Source: Pseudomonas sp. ATCC PTA-122608
GTDB taxonomy: Bacteria > Pseudomonadota > Gammaproteobacteria > Pseudomonadales > Pseudomonadaceae
Reading direction: 5' to 3'
Assembly: GCF_001952855.1 (NCBI RefSeq)
Contig: NZ_LPNO01000013.1
Span: 48,895 to 100,096 of the forward strand
Length of the DNA: 51,202 bases
Below, in pieces: positions 1 to 7,308 of this stretch (position 1 is the first letter of the stretch; every line of letters starts with the position of its first letter). The notes under the pieces were generated by a model. The model was not told where the DNA came from, made no database searches, and was given only the letters and a program-made list of their open reading frames with translations. The position numbers and the translations under genes were made by a program.

Positions 1-1
1 C

Positions 2-928
2 CCGTACCCGCCGCAGTGGTTGATCCTGATCGCGCTGATCAGCCTGACCCTGATCGGCTTGATCGTCTATTTATTGGTGCGCCAACTGGAGCGGCGCTTG
101 AGTGGCCTGGAAGCTGCCGCCACGCGCATCGCCAAGGGCAGCCTCGAAGTACGGGTGCCGGCCCGGGGCGCCGATTCGGTAGGGCGCCTGGCGGCAGCGT
201 TTAATGGCATGGCCGAACACCTGCAACGCCTGCTGGCGATCCAGCGCGAACTGGTGCGCGCGGTATCCCACGAATTGCGCACCCCGGTGGCACGCCTGCG
301 GTTCGGCCTGGAGATGATTGGTGACGCGGCCACGCCTGAGGCGCGGCGCAAGTACATGGAAGGCATGGACAGCGACATCCAGGACCTCGATGGCCTGGTG
401 GACGAAATGCTGACTTATGCGCGACTAGAGCAGGGTTCGCCGGCGCTGAATTTCCAGCGGGTCGACCTTAGCGCGTTGCTCGATCAGGTGATTGATGAGC
501 TGTCGCCGCTGCGCCCGGAAATCAACGTGGCGCGGGGCATCTGCCTGTCTTCTGCCCATTGGGATGATGCGTGGGTCGAGGCCGAGCCGCGTTACCTGCA
601 TCGAGCCCTGCAAAACCTGGTGAGCAATGCCATGCGCCACGCCCAGGGGCAGGTGCTGATCAGTTACCAAGTGGGCCAGGTGCGTTGCCGCATCGACGTG
701 GAAGACGACGGCCCGGGCGTGCCGGAAAGTGCCTGGGAGCGGATCTTCACCCCGTTCCTGCGCCTGGACGACAGCCGTACTCGCGCGTCGGGCGGGCACG
801 GGTTGGGGTTATCGATTGTGCGGCGGATCATCTATTGGCACGGCGGCCGGGCGTTGATCAGCAAGAGTAACAACCTGGGCGGCGCGTGCTTCAGCCTGAG
901 TTGGCCACGGGACCAAGAGAAACCCTGA
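2..928 (+). CDS. Sensor histidine kinase, RstB-like, 5' end outside window
   Basis: Inner-membrane sensor kinase of a two-component system. The frame is already open at the left edge, so the N-terminus and periplasmic domain are missing. What remains is the last membrane segment (about residues 6-22 of the fragment), a HAMP linker, a HisKA box with SHELRTP, an N-box (QNLVSNAMRHA), DDGPGVP and GHGLGLSIVRRI ATP-binding motifs. The architecture and the position near a PcpS-type gene recall the RstB-like kinase of Pseudomonas (PA1158 in PAO1); that match is from memory. Its response regulator would lie upstream, outside the window. It converges on the pcpS-like gene, with a compound palindrome between them. 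The kinase call is secure; the RstB assignment is tentative. Confidence 0.9.
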   Translation, partial: PYPPQWLILIALISLTLIGLIVYLLVRQLERRLSGLEAAATRIAKGSLEVRVPARGADSVGRLAAAFNGMAEHLQRLLAIQRELVRAVSHELRTPVARLRFGLEMIGDAATPEARRKYMEGMDSDIQDLDGLVDEMLTYARLEQGSPALNFQRVDLSALLDQVIDELSPLRPEINVARGICLSSAHWDDAWVEAEPRYLHRALQNLVSNAMRHAQGQVLISYQVGQVRCRIDVEDDGPGVPESAWERIFTPFLRLDDSRTRASGGHGLGLSIVRRIIYWHGGRALISKSNNLGGACFSLSWPRDQEKP

Positions 929-933
929 TTCAT

Positions 934-1049
934 TGTGGTGAGGGGGCTTGTCCTGTGGTGAGGGGGCTTGTCCCCCGCTGGAGTGCGAAGCGCTCCCGCT
1001 TTTTTGGGGCCGCTGCGCAGCCCAACGGGGGACAAGCCCCCTCACCACA
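934..1049. repeat. Compound palindromic repeat, copy 1 (two 20-bp arm units)
   Basis: Two direct copies of a 20-bp arm (TGTGGTGAGGGGGCTTGTCC, 934-953 and 954-973) precede a core with two smaller palindromes (GAGTGCGAAGCGCTCC and GCCGCTGCGCAGCCC). The arm's complement closes the element at about 1028-1049. It lies between convergent genes. Related copies are at 11781-11946 and 15997-16192. Confidence 0.9.
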
Positions 1050-1057
1050 GAGATCAA

Positions 1058-1774
1058 TCAGGCCTGGACGGCCACCAGGCTCAACAACTGCCCGCCATCC
1101 ACCGCAAACTGCGCCTCCAGCTCCTTGCCATGGCACCATTCTGCCGACAGGTCCGTCAGCAACCGCAGCCGCGCATGGCCGGTATCCGACCATTCCAGCA
1201 ACTCGGCATGCTCAAAATAAAAGCGCTTCTGCACGATCGGGTAGAGCGCCTTGAACAGGCTCTCTTTCGCCGAAAACGTCAGCGTCACCAACTGCGCGAT
1301 CTGCTCCCGCGGCCCGGCAGCCATGCGCTGCAATTCATCCGGTGTCAGGATTTCCCCCGCCAGGCGTTCCGCGCGCTCCAGTGTCAGCAGGTTCTCCAGG
1401 TCCATCCCCAGCCCGCGCCACTGTGTCTTGTGGGCGACGATGGCCGCCGCATGGCCGGTGCTGTGAGTGATCGAACCGCTGATATGCGCGGGCCAGACCG
1501 GCGCGCGGTCCTCGCCAATTGCCGGTACGCAATCCAGCCCATCCAGCTGTTGCAAGGCCGCGCGGGCACACAGGCGACCGGCCAGAAACTCCGCCTGGCG
1601 CTTGGCAACCGAACGCTGGATGCTCGCGGGCGGCGGCACGGCGCTGCGCTGGAAGTCGCCGATGGCCAGCAGGGCCGGGTCAAAACGGGTGCTCAGCAAG
1701 ACCGTCCCGGGCAAGGCGACGGGCAGCGGCCAATGGGCATCAAGTGGAGTGCAGCAGGCGGGTAGGGAATTCAT
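1058..1774 (-). CDS. pcpS: 4'-phosphopantetheinyl transferase, PcpS/EntD type
   Basis: Transfers the 4'-phosphopantetheine arm of CoA to carrier proteins. Pseudomonas typically uses one broad-range Sfp/EntD-type enzyme for both fatty-acid ACP and siderophore synthetases. The 238-residue product has the family's size and motifs: the SGSITHSTGHAAA segment, the Mg-binding GMDLE, and FSAKESLFKALYP near the C-terminus. The start at 1774 gives the expected N-terminus. If this is the only such enzyme, the acpP product encoded later in this window is a likely substrate. PAO1 pcpS lies in the same general neighbourhood as phoPQ, which agrees with the layout here. The symbol is by analogy with PA1165. 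Confidence 0.88.
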   Translation of the reverse strand: MNSLPACCTPLDAHWPLPVALPGTVLLSTRFDPALLAIGDFQRSAVPPPASIQRSVAKRQAEFLAGRLCARAALQQLDGLDCVPAIGEDRAPVWPAHISGSITHSTGHAAAIVAHKTQWRGLGMDLENLLTLERAERLAGEILTPDELQRMAAGPREQIAQLVTLTFSAKESLFKALYPIVQKRFYFEHAELLEWSDTGHARLRLLTDLSAEWCHGKELEAQFAVDGGQLLSLVAVQA

Positions 1775-1860
1775 GCCGGGTATTTTGCCGAGTTGGAGGG
1801 CCGCTGGATAGCCTGCGGTAGGGGTTACGTAAGTAACTCTTTACACAGTAGCCGGCCTCG

Positions 1861-1899
1861 GTTCAGCCCAGGTTCAGAGAGTGTTCAGGGGGAGTTCAG
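1861..1899 (+). promoter_or_regulatory. Four phased GTTCAG repeats, probable PhoP boxes
   Basis: GTTCAG occurs at 1861, 1872, 1883 and 1894, exactly 11 bp apart. OmpR-family regulators such as PhoP bind direct repeats with one-turn spacing (known PhoP boxes have half-sites about 11 bp apart). A weak -10 (TAGTCT, 1911-1916) follows the last repeat by 11 bp, a geometry like PhoP-activated promoters that lack a good -35. It lies upstream of the small exported-protein gene and phoPQ, which suggests autoregulation. Assignment to PhoP is inference. Confidence 0.65.
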
Positions 1900-1953
1900 C
1901 GGGGGCTGCGTAGTCTGGCCCCGTACTCAAAGCCAAAGCGTGTGAGGTAGACC

Positions 1954-2262
1954 ATGACTGCGATCAAGAAGCTGATGTTGGCGTTAACCATGCTCAGCGC
2001 CACCGCTGGCGTCCAGGCCTCTGATGCGAGCTTCGCGGGCTTCTCCAAAGAGAAGAGCAAAAAGCCCTACAGCCTTCTTCAGCGGGTGAGCTTCGAGGAT
2101 GCCGGTGAACAAGCCGCGCCCTGGGGCCAGTCCCTGGGCCAGCACACCCCGCAGTCGGACTATCGCGTAGGCAATGAAAACCTGTCAGGTCACTTCAACG
2201 GCAGTAAACTGCGCCAGCAAGACCTGCAGGGCCGCTATGATATACCCCAGTTGGAAAGTTGA
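1954..2262 (+). CDS. Small exported protein of unknown function, first gene of phoPQ operon
   Basis: I do not recognise the family. The 102-residue product starts with a clear Sec signal peptide (KK then a hydrophobic stretch, cleavage likely after VQA near residue 22). The mature part is about 80 residues, polar, without cysteines, and rich in Gln, Ser and Lys, so it is probably periplasmic. A GAGGT ribosome site lies a few bases before the ATG. It ends 18 bp before phoP and sits behind the GTTCAG repeats, so it is probably co-transcribed with phoPQ. In P. aeruginosa this position is held by the porin gene oprH; this protein is about half OprH's length and shows no obvious porin character. 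Confidence 0.8.
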   Translation: MTAIKKLMLALTMLSATAGVQASDASFAGFSKEKSKKPYSLLQRVSFEDAGEQAAPWGQSLGQHTPQSDYRVGNENLSGHFNGSKLRQQDLQGRYDIPQLES

Positions 2263-2280
2263 TTTGCCTTGGAGAGCTTT

Positions 2281-2958
2281 ATGAAATTGCTGGTTGTCGA
2301 AGATGAGGCGTTGCTGCGTCATCACCTGTTGACCCGCCTGACCGACAGCGGTCACGTGGTCGAGGCCGTCGCCAACGCCGAAGAGGCGCTGTACCAGACC
2401 GGGCAATTCAACCACGACCTGGCGATCATCGACCTGGGCCTGCCTGGCATGGGCGGCCTGGACCTGATCCGCCAACTGCGCGCCCAGGCCAAGACGTTTC
2501 CGATCCTGATCCTGACCGCTCGCGGCAACTGGCAGGACAAGGTCGAAGGCCTGGCTGCGGGTGCCGACGACTATGTGGTCAAGCCGTTCCAGTTCGAAGA
2601 GCTGGAAGCGCGGATGAACGCACTGCTGCGCCGCTCCAGCGGTTTCACCCAGTCGACCATCGTCGCCGGGCCCTTGCTGCTGGACCTCAATCGCAAGCAG
2701 GCGTCCCTCGACGAACAGCCCCTGGCGCTGACCGCCTACGAATATCGCATCCTCGAATACCTCATGCGTCACCATCAGCAGGTGGTTGCCAAGGACCGCC
2801 TGATGGAACAGCTCTACCCCGATGACGACGAGCGCGATCCGAACGTCATCGAAGTGTTGGTAGGCCGCCTGCGCCGCAAGCTGGAAGGCCCGGCGGGGTT
2901 CAAGCCGATCGACACCGTGCGCGGTCTGGGCTACCTGTTTAATGAGCGCTGCCGTTGA
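2281..2958 (+). CDS. phoP: Response regulator PhoP
   Basis: OmpR-family response regulator expected to respond to low Mg2+ and cationic peptides with PhoQ. The 225-residue protein has a receiver domain (acidic pair E7-D8, phospho-acceptor D51 in IIDLGLPGMGG, KPF loop) followed by a winged-helix DNA-binding domain ending in VRGLGYLF. I chose the ATG at 2281 because GGAG at 2271-2274 lies just upstream; a TTG four codons earlier lacks this spacing. The stop overlaps the phoQ start. Pairing with the PhoQ-type kinase and the repeats upstream support the name. Confidence 0.93.
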   Translation: MKLLVVEDEALLRHHLLTRLTDSGHVVEAVANAEEALYQTGQFNHDLAIIDLGLPGMGGLDLIRQLRAQAKTFPILILTARGNWQDKVEGLAAGADDYVVKPFQFEELEARMNALLRRSSGFTQSTIVAGPLLLDLNRKQASLDEQPLALTAYEYRILEYLMRHHQQVVAKDRLMEQLYPDDDERDPNVIEVLVGRLRRKLEGPAGFKPIDTVRGLGYLFNERCR

Positions 2959-4301
2959 TTCGCTCGTTACGTGTGCGTTTGATGCTCGCGGCCACCACCC
3001 TGGCCGTGCTGTTTATGCTGGCCTTGTTGCCGGCCATGCAGGGCGCCTTCAGTCTGGCCCTGCAGGATTCCATTGAGCAGCGGCTGGCGTCGGATGTCAC
3101 CACGCTGATTTCGGCTGCCCGGGTTGAAAATAATCGCCTGCTGATGCCCGCGCAGTTGCCGGATGAGCGCTTCAACCTCACCGATAGCCGCCTGTTGGGC
3201 TACATCTATGACCGCGAAGGCCATCTGGTCTGGCGGTCGCGCGCCACCCAGGAAGAGAACATCAACTACAAGCCGCGCTATGACGGGCGCGGCAACGAGT
3301 TTGCGCGGATTCGCGAAGCCAACGGCCAGGAATTTTTTGTCTATGACGTCGAGGTCAAGCTGCTGGGCGGCAAGAGCGCGGCGTTCAGTATTGTCGCCCT
3401 GCAACCGGTGCGCGAATACCAACTGACCCTCGAAGGCCTGCGGGAAAACCTCTACTTGGGCTTTGGCGCCGCCTTGCTGGTGCTGCTGACCCTGCTGTGG
3501 CTGGGCCTGACCTGGGGCCTGCAAGCGTTGCGCCGGCTGAGCCAGGAACTGGATGAAATCGAAGGCGGCACCCGGGAAAGTCTCAGTGAACAACACCCCC
3601 GCGAATTGTTGCGCCTGACCGGCTCCCTGAACCGGTTGCTCCACAGCGAGCGCGAGCAACGCACCCGTTACCGTGACTCCCTGGATGACCTGGCCCACAG
3701 CCTGAAAACCCCGTTGGCAGTGCTGCAAGGCGTGAGCGAAGACATGGCCCAGCGCCCCGAAGATCGTGACCAGGCCTGGGTGCTGCAATCGCAGATCGAG
3801 CGCATGAGCCAGCAGATCAGCTACCAATTGCAGCGCGCCAGCCTGCGTAAAAGCGGCCTGGTGCGTCACCAGGTGCGCCTGGAGCCGGTACTGCAAAGCC
3901 TGTGCGACACGCTGGACAAGGTCTATCGCGATAAAGGCGTGAAGGTCGCCTTCGATTTGCCGGAAGAATGCGACGTGCCGATCGAGAAGGGCGCCTTGCT
4001 GGAACTGCTCGGCAACCTGCTGGAAAACGCCTATCGCCTGTGCCTGAGCGAAGTGCGCATCACCTTGCAGGAAAGCCTGGAAGGCACCGAGCTGTGCATC
4101 GAAGACGACGGCCCCGGCGTGCCACCGGACCAGCGTGCGCGGATCCTGCAAAGGGGTGAGCGGCTGGACCGCCAGCATCCGGGACAGGGCATCGGCCTGG
4201 CGGTGGTCAAGGACATCATCGAAAGCTACAGCGCACGGTTGACCCTTGGGGATTCACCGCTAGGGGGTGCCGCGTTCAAGATTCACTTTCCGGCTGTTTG
4301 A
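2955..4301 (+). CDS. phoQ: Sensor histidine kinase PhoQ
   Basis: Inner-membrane kinase partner of PhoP. It has an N-terminal membrane segment (about residues 9-28), a periplasmic sensor domain, a second membrane segment (about 166-190), a HAMP-like linker, HisKA with H248 in LAHSLKTPLAVL, and a HATPase with ENAYRLC, EDDGPGVPP and QGIGLAVVKDI. The HisKA box has the SLKTP form rather than the usual HELRTP, as in PhoQ. The start is a TTG whose bases overlap the phoP stop (4-bp overlap), indicating translational coupling; a GTG six codons later is an alternative. Confidence 0.92.
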   Translation: MIRSLRVRLMLAATTLAVLFMLALLPAMQGAFSLALQDSIEQRLASDVTTLISAARVENNRLLMPAQLPDERFNLTDSRLLGYIYDREGHLVWRSRATQEENINYKPRYDGRGNEFARIREANGQEFFVYDVEVKLLGGKSAAFSIVALQPVREYQLTLEGLRENLYLGFGAALLVLLTLLWLGLTWGLQALRRLSQELDEIEGGTRESLSEQHPRELLRLTGSLNRLLHSEREQRTRYRDSLDDLAHSLKTPLAVLQGVSEDMAQRPEDRDQAWVLQSQIERMSQQISYQLQRASLRKSGLVRHQVRLEPVLQSLCDTLDKVYRDKGVKVAFDLPEECDVPIEKGALLELLGNLLENAYRLCLSEVRITLQESLEGTELCIEDDGPGVPPDQRARILQRGERLDRQHPGQGIGLAVVKDIIESYSARLTLGDSPLGGAAFKIHFPAV

Positions 4302-4318
4302 TCTTTATTGGCTGTGCC

Positions 4319-4412
4319 GGCCTCTTCGCGAGCAAGCCCGCTCCCACATTTGACCGAGTTCCACCTTGGGAATGCCATCGAATGTGGGAGCGGGCTTGTT
4401 CGCGAAGAGGCC
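4319..4412. repeat. Inverted REP pair
   Basis: Two nearly perfect inverted arms of about 32 bp, each with the REP core GCGAGCAAGCCCGCTCCCACA or its complement, are separated by about 30 bp. It lies between the convergent phoQ and AraC-type genes. RNA from either strand could form a strong hairpin that blocks read-through or protects 3' ends. Confidence 0.92.
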
Positions 4413-4430
4413 AGTCGCATCAATACACAC

Positions 4431-5429
4431 TTAACTTTCTTGTGCTCTATAAGCTCCCGGGGTCAGCCCGGTCCACTTCTTGAACGCCCGATGAAACGCC
4501 GACGGTTCGGAAAACCCCAACTGCTCGGCGATCTCCTGCAACGACAAATCCGCCCGCCCCAAATGATAAATCGCAATGTCCCGGCGTAATTCATCCTTGA
4601 GCGCCTGAAAGCTCGTGCCTTCCTCCCGCAAATGGCGACGCAGGGTCTGCGGGCTGATATGCAGGTGCTGGGCGACGGTTTCGAGGTCGGGCCACGGCGT
4701 GCGGTCGCGGCTCAATAAGCGGCGCAATTGACTGCTCAGGCTGTCGCCCTCATCCGGCCGTGACAGCAGGTCGGCCGGTGAGCGTTCGAGGAAGTGCTTG
4801 AGGGTGCGCTCGTCCTGCAACAGCGGCAGGCTCAGGTAGCGGCTGGGAAACACCAGGCTGCTGGTGGGCGCGGCGAACACCTGCGGGCAGGGGAACAGCA
4901 AGTCGTACTCACCGGCATGGGCCGGCATCGGGTAACTGAAGGTGGCCTGGTCCAGGCGGATGCGTTGGCCAATCAGCCAACTGCCGAGGCGATGCCAGAT
5001 CACCAGCAGGCATTCGCTGAGGAAGTGATCCGGGTCCCACAACTGCGAATCGTCCAGGCTCAAGCGGGCCATTTCCCCTTCGCGTGTCAGACGCCAGCGC
5101 GGACCTTGCGGGAATAGGCTATAAAATAATAAGCCGCGTTCCAGAGCCTTCTCGAGGGTGCGGCAGTGAATCAGCGCGTGGCACATCATGGCGAAGGTGC
5201 CGCGCTTGCTCGGGCCTTCGGCGAAACCCAGGTATTCGTCATCCAGCGCCAGCCACAGCATCTGCAGCAGCCGGGTAAATTGCTCCGGGGCGATGCGCGC
5301 GCGGGGTTCGCTCAGCAGTTCCGGGGTAATGCCCACTTGCTGCAGCAGGCCCGAATAGTCGTAGCCGGCTCGACGAGCACCGCCTAAAGCGGCCCGGGCG
5401 TAGTGACTGGCGATGGTACGTTCACGCAT
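4431..5429 (-). CDS. AraC-family transcriptional regulator with arabinose-binding-like N-domain
   Basis: A 332-residue regulator of the type with a long N-terminal ligand or dimerisation domain (residues about 20-205) and a C-terminal double helix-turn-helix (about 235-330). The latter has the typical LQEIAEQLGFSEPSAFHRAFKKWTGLTP second helix region. Its ligand is not evident. It is transcribed divergently from dctA, sharing a 338-bp control region with four related palindromes, so it may control itself, dctA, or both. Genes of this class in Pseudomonas often regulate amino-acid or organic-acid catabolism. I give no symbol. Confidence 0.9.
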   Translation of the reverse strand: MRERTIASHYARAALGGARRAGYDYSGLLQQVGITPELLSEPRARIAPEQFTRLLQMLWLALDDEYLGFAEGPSKRGTFAMMCHALIHCRTLEKALERGLLFYSLFPQGPRWRLTREGEMARLSLDDSQLWDPDHFLSECLLVIWHRLGSWLIGQRIRLDQATFSYPMPAHAGEYDLLFPCPQVFAAPTSSLVFPSRYLSLPLLQDERTLKHFLERSPADLLSRPDEGDSLSSQLRRLLSRDRTPWPDLETVAQHLHISPQTLRRHLREEGTSFQALKDELRRDIAIYHLGRADLSLQEIAEQLGFSEPSAFHRAFKKWTGLTPGAYRAQES

Positions 5430-5449
5430 GAGGGGCCTCGTCCATTGAG

Positions 5450-5465
5450 TGGCGGATGTTAGCCA
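5450..5465. promoter_or_regulatory. Palindromic site 1 (TGGCGGATGTTAGCCA)
   Basis: Imperfect palindrome resembling sites at 5485, 5526 and 5727. It lies 21 bp upstream of the AraC-type start codon, where it could govern that gene. Confidence 0.5.
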
Positions 5466-5484
5466 TCCTGTGTGAGGGCAACAA

Positions 5485-5498
5485 GGCGGATATCCGCC
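5485..5498. promoter_or_regulatory. Palindromic site 2 (GGCGGATATCCGCC)
   Basis: Perfect 14-bp palindrome centred about 153 bp upstream of the predicted dctA transcription start, a typical place for an upstream activator site of a sigma-54 promoter. Together with site 3 it may bind DctD or the AraC-type neighbour; the protein is not known from sequence. Confidence 0.6.
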
Positions 5499-5525
5499 AA
5501 ATTGTAGGACGAGATCGGGAGGTGA

Positions 5526-5539
5526 GGCGGAAATCCGCC
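5526..5539. promoter_or_regulatory. Palindromic site 3 (GGCGGAAATCCGCC)
   Basis: Same 6-bp arms as site 2, centre to centre 41 bp, about four helical turns, so dimers on both sites would face the same side of the DNA. It is centred about 112 bp upstream of the predicted dctA start. Confidence 0.6.
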
Positions 5540-5618
5540 ACCTTGCGTAGGCGGTGTCTGAAGCCGAAAACCACCCAAGAGCTGATGTCTAAAGGCCTTC
5601 AGCGGTTTTCAGTAAAAG

Positions 5619-5633
5619 TGGCACGACGCTTGC
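5619..5633 (+). promoter_or_regulatory. Sigma-54 promoter of dctA
   Basis: TGGCAC-N5-TTGC is a full match to the core -24/-12 sigma-54 consensus. Transcription would begin near 5645, giving a leader of about 120 nt before dctA. Sigma-54 and DctB/DctD control of C4-dicarboxylate transport is established in rhizobia and Pseudomonas. Confidence 0.88.
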
Positions 5634-5673
5634 GATAGAGAGCGCAGGGAGACCGGCCTTGAGCGGGCTCTCA

Positions 5674-5701
5674 AACAACAAATCCCTCCAGTGCAGGAGG
5701 G
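5674..5701 (+). promoter_or_regulatory. dctA leader: AACAACAA motif and hairpin
   Basis: AACAACAA (5674-5681) fits the AANAANAA motif bound by Hfq/Crc in Pseudomonas. A hairpin with a six-pair CCCTCC/GGAGGG stem (5684-5701) follows directly. Both lie in the predicted dctA leader, about 70-90 nt before the start codon, which is farther than most Crc sites. Confidence 0.4.
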
Positions 5702-5726
5702 TTCGCAATTCAAGTGTCGTGGGCAA

Positions 5727-5742
5727 TGGCGGATATTTGCCA
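5727..5742. promoter_or_regulatory. Palindromic site 4 (TGGCGGATATTTGCCA)
   Basis: Shares TGGCGGAT and GCCA with site 1. It lies downstream of the predicted sigma-54 start, 26 bp before the dctA ATG, where a bound protein would act as a roadblock or where an RNA element might form. Confidence 0.5.
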
Positions 5743-5767
5743 CACGAGACGATTGAGGAACTTTGCA

Positions 5768-7102
5768 ATGACGACTCGTCAGCCACTGTACAAATCCCTG
5801 TATTTCCAGGTGATCGTTGCAATCGTTATCGGTATTTTGCTCGGCCACTTCTACCCGCAGACCGGCGTGGCCCTCAAGCCACTGGGTGACGGCTTTATCA
5901 AGCTGATCAAAATGGTCATCGCCCCGATCATCTTCTGCACCGTTGTCAGCGGCATCGCTGGCATGCAAAGCATGAAATCGGTCGGCAAAACCGGTGGCTA
6001 CGCGCTGCTGTACTTCGAAGTCGTCTCCACCATCGCCCTGCTGATCGGCCTGATTGTGGTCAACGTTGTGCAACCGGGCGCCGGCATGCACATCGACGTG
6101 GCTACCCTGGACGCCTCTAAAGTCGCGGCCTACGTGACTGCCGGTGCAGACCAGAGCATCGTTGGCTTCCTGCTGAACGTGATCCCGAACACCATCGTTG
6201 GCGCGTTCGCGACCGGTGACATCCTGCAAGTGCTGATGTTCTCGGTAATCTTCGGTTTCGCCCTGCATCGCCTGGGTGCCTACGGCAAGCCGGTGCTGGA
6301 CTTCATCGATCGCTTCGCCCACGTGATGTTCAACATCATCAACATGATCATGAAGCTCGCGCCACTCGGTGCACTGGGCGCCATGGCGTTCACCATCGGT
6401 GCCTACGGTGTAGGTTCGCTGGTGCAGCTCGGTCAGTTGATGATCTGCTTCTACATCACCTGCATCCTGTTTGTGGTCCTGGTACTGGGCGCCATCTGCC
6501 GGGCTCACGGCTTCAGCGTCCTGAAACTGATCCGCTACATCCGTGAAGAGCTGCTGATCGTACTGGGTACTTCCTCGTCCGAATCCGCACTGCCACGCAT
6601 GCTGATCAAGATGGAACGCCTGGGCGCCAAGAAGTCGGTCGTTGGCCTGGTTATCCCGACTGGCTACTCGTTCAACCTGGACGGTACTTCGATCTACCTG
6701 ACCATGGCTGCCGTGTTCATCGCCCAGGCGACTGACACCCACATGGACATCACCCACCAGATCACCCTGTTGCTGGTACTGCTGCTGTCCTCCAAGGGCG
6801 CTGCTGGCGTGACCGGTAGTGGCTTCATCGTACTGGCCGCTACCCTGTCGGCTGTTGGCCACCTGCCGGTTGCCGGCCTGGCGCTGATCCTGGGTATCGA
6901 CCGCTTCATGTCCGAAGCCCGCGCACTGACCAACCTGGTGGGCAACGCTGTTGCTACCCTGGTTGTGGCCAAGTGGGTCAAGGAACTGGACGAAGACAAG
7001 CTGCAAGTCGAACTGGCTTCCGGTGGTCGCGGTATCTCCGAGACCCGTGAAGAAGACGACCTGGGCGTGGCCGAAGGCCCGGCTCCAACCGCCGTCAAGT
7101 AA
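5768..7102 (+). CDS. dctA: C4-dicarboxylate/proton symporter DctA
   Basis: Inner-membrane symporter for succinate, fumarate and malate, in the dicarboxylate/amino acid:cation symporter family. The 444-residue product has the usual length. Hydrophobic segments run through the protein; the serine-rich motif [10 protein letters not shown], the [12 protein letters not shown] motif and the [13 protein letters not shown] re-entrant loop are present. I start at 5768 (MTTRQPLYK), with GAGG just upstream, not at in-frame starts further upstream. It has its own terminator and sigma-54 promoter, so it is probably monocistronic. Confidence 0.96.
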   Translation: MTTRQPLYKSLYFQVIVAIVIGILLGHFYPQTGVALKPLGDGFIKLIKMVIAPIIFCTVVSGIAGMQSMKSVGKTGGYALLYFEVVSTIALLIGLIVVNVVQPGAGMHIDVATLDASKVAAYVTAGADQSIVGFLLNVIPNTIVGAFATGDILQVLMFSVIFGFALHRLGAYGKPVLDFIDRFAHVMFNIINMIMKLAPLGALGAMAFTIGAYGVGSLVQLGQLMICFYITCILFVVLVLGAICRAHGFSVLKLIRYIREELLIVLGTSSSESALPRMLIKMERLGAKKSVVGLVIPTGYSFNLDGTSIYLTMAAVFIAQATDTHMDITHQITLLLVLLLSSKGAAGVTGSGFIVLAATLSAVGHLPVAGLALILGIDRFMSEARALTNLVGNAVATLVVAKWVKELDEDKLQVELASGGRGISETREEDDLGVAEGPAPTAVK

Positions 7103-7118
7103 GGCTGCACCCTGTGTG

Positions 7119-7148
7119 AAAAACCCATCTTCGGATGGGTTTTTTTTT
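7119..7148 (+). terminator. Rho-independent terminator after dctA
   Basis: Stem CCCATC/GATGGG with a TTCG tetraloop (7124-7139), an A-run before and nine T after. It follows the dctA stop by 17 bp. Confidence 0.95.
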
Positions 7149-7149
7149 G

Positions 7150-7212
7150 ATCGTTTCCACGCTCTGCGTGGGAATGCCGCCAGGGACGCTCCGCGTCTCG
7201 CTTTACGTTTCC
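7150..7212. repeat. Short palindromic intergenic repeat
   Basis: Two adjacent palindromes, TTCCACGCTCTGCGTGGGAA and GACGCTCCGCGTC, of a type scattered in fluorescent pseudomonads (from memory). It is a different family from the REP pairs and the compound elements in this window. Confidence 0.6.
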
Positions 7213-7308
7213 GGGAACATCCGTCACTCCGGATGATGCTTTATGTGATTGCTGCTAACCGCCAGGTTTGCCTACTCTGTGGCCAATCGAATCGGAATCG
7301 GAGTAACC

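Noticed and set aside
2967..4178. 403-codon open frame antisense to phoQ
   Set aside because: The PhoQ frame has full kinase motifs; the antisense frame has none.
5609..7006. 465-codon open frame antisense to dctA
   Set aside because: Composition (Gln, His and Asp rich) is typical of a reverse-strand shadow of a membrane protein gene.
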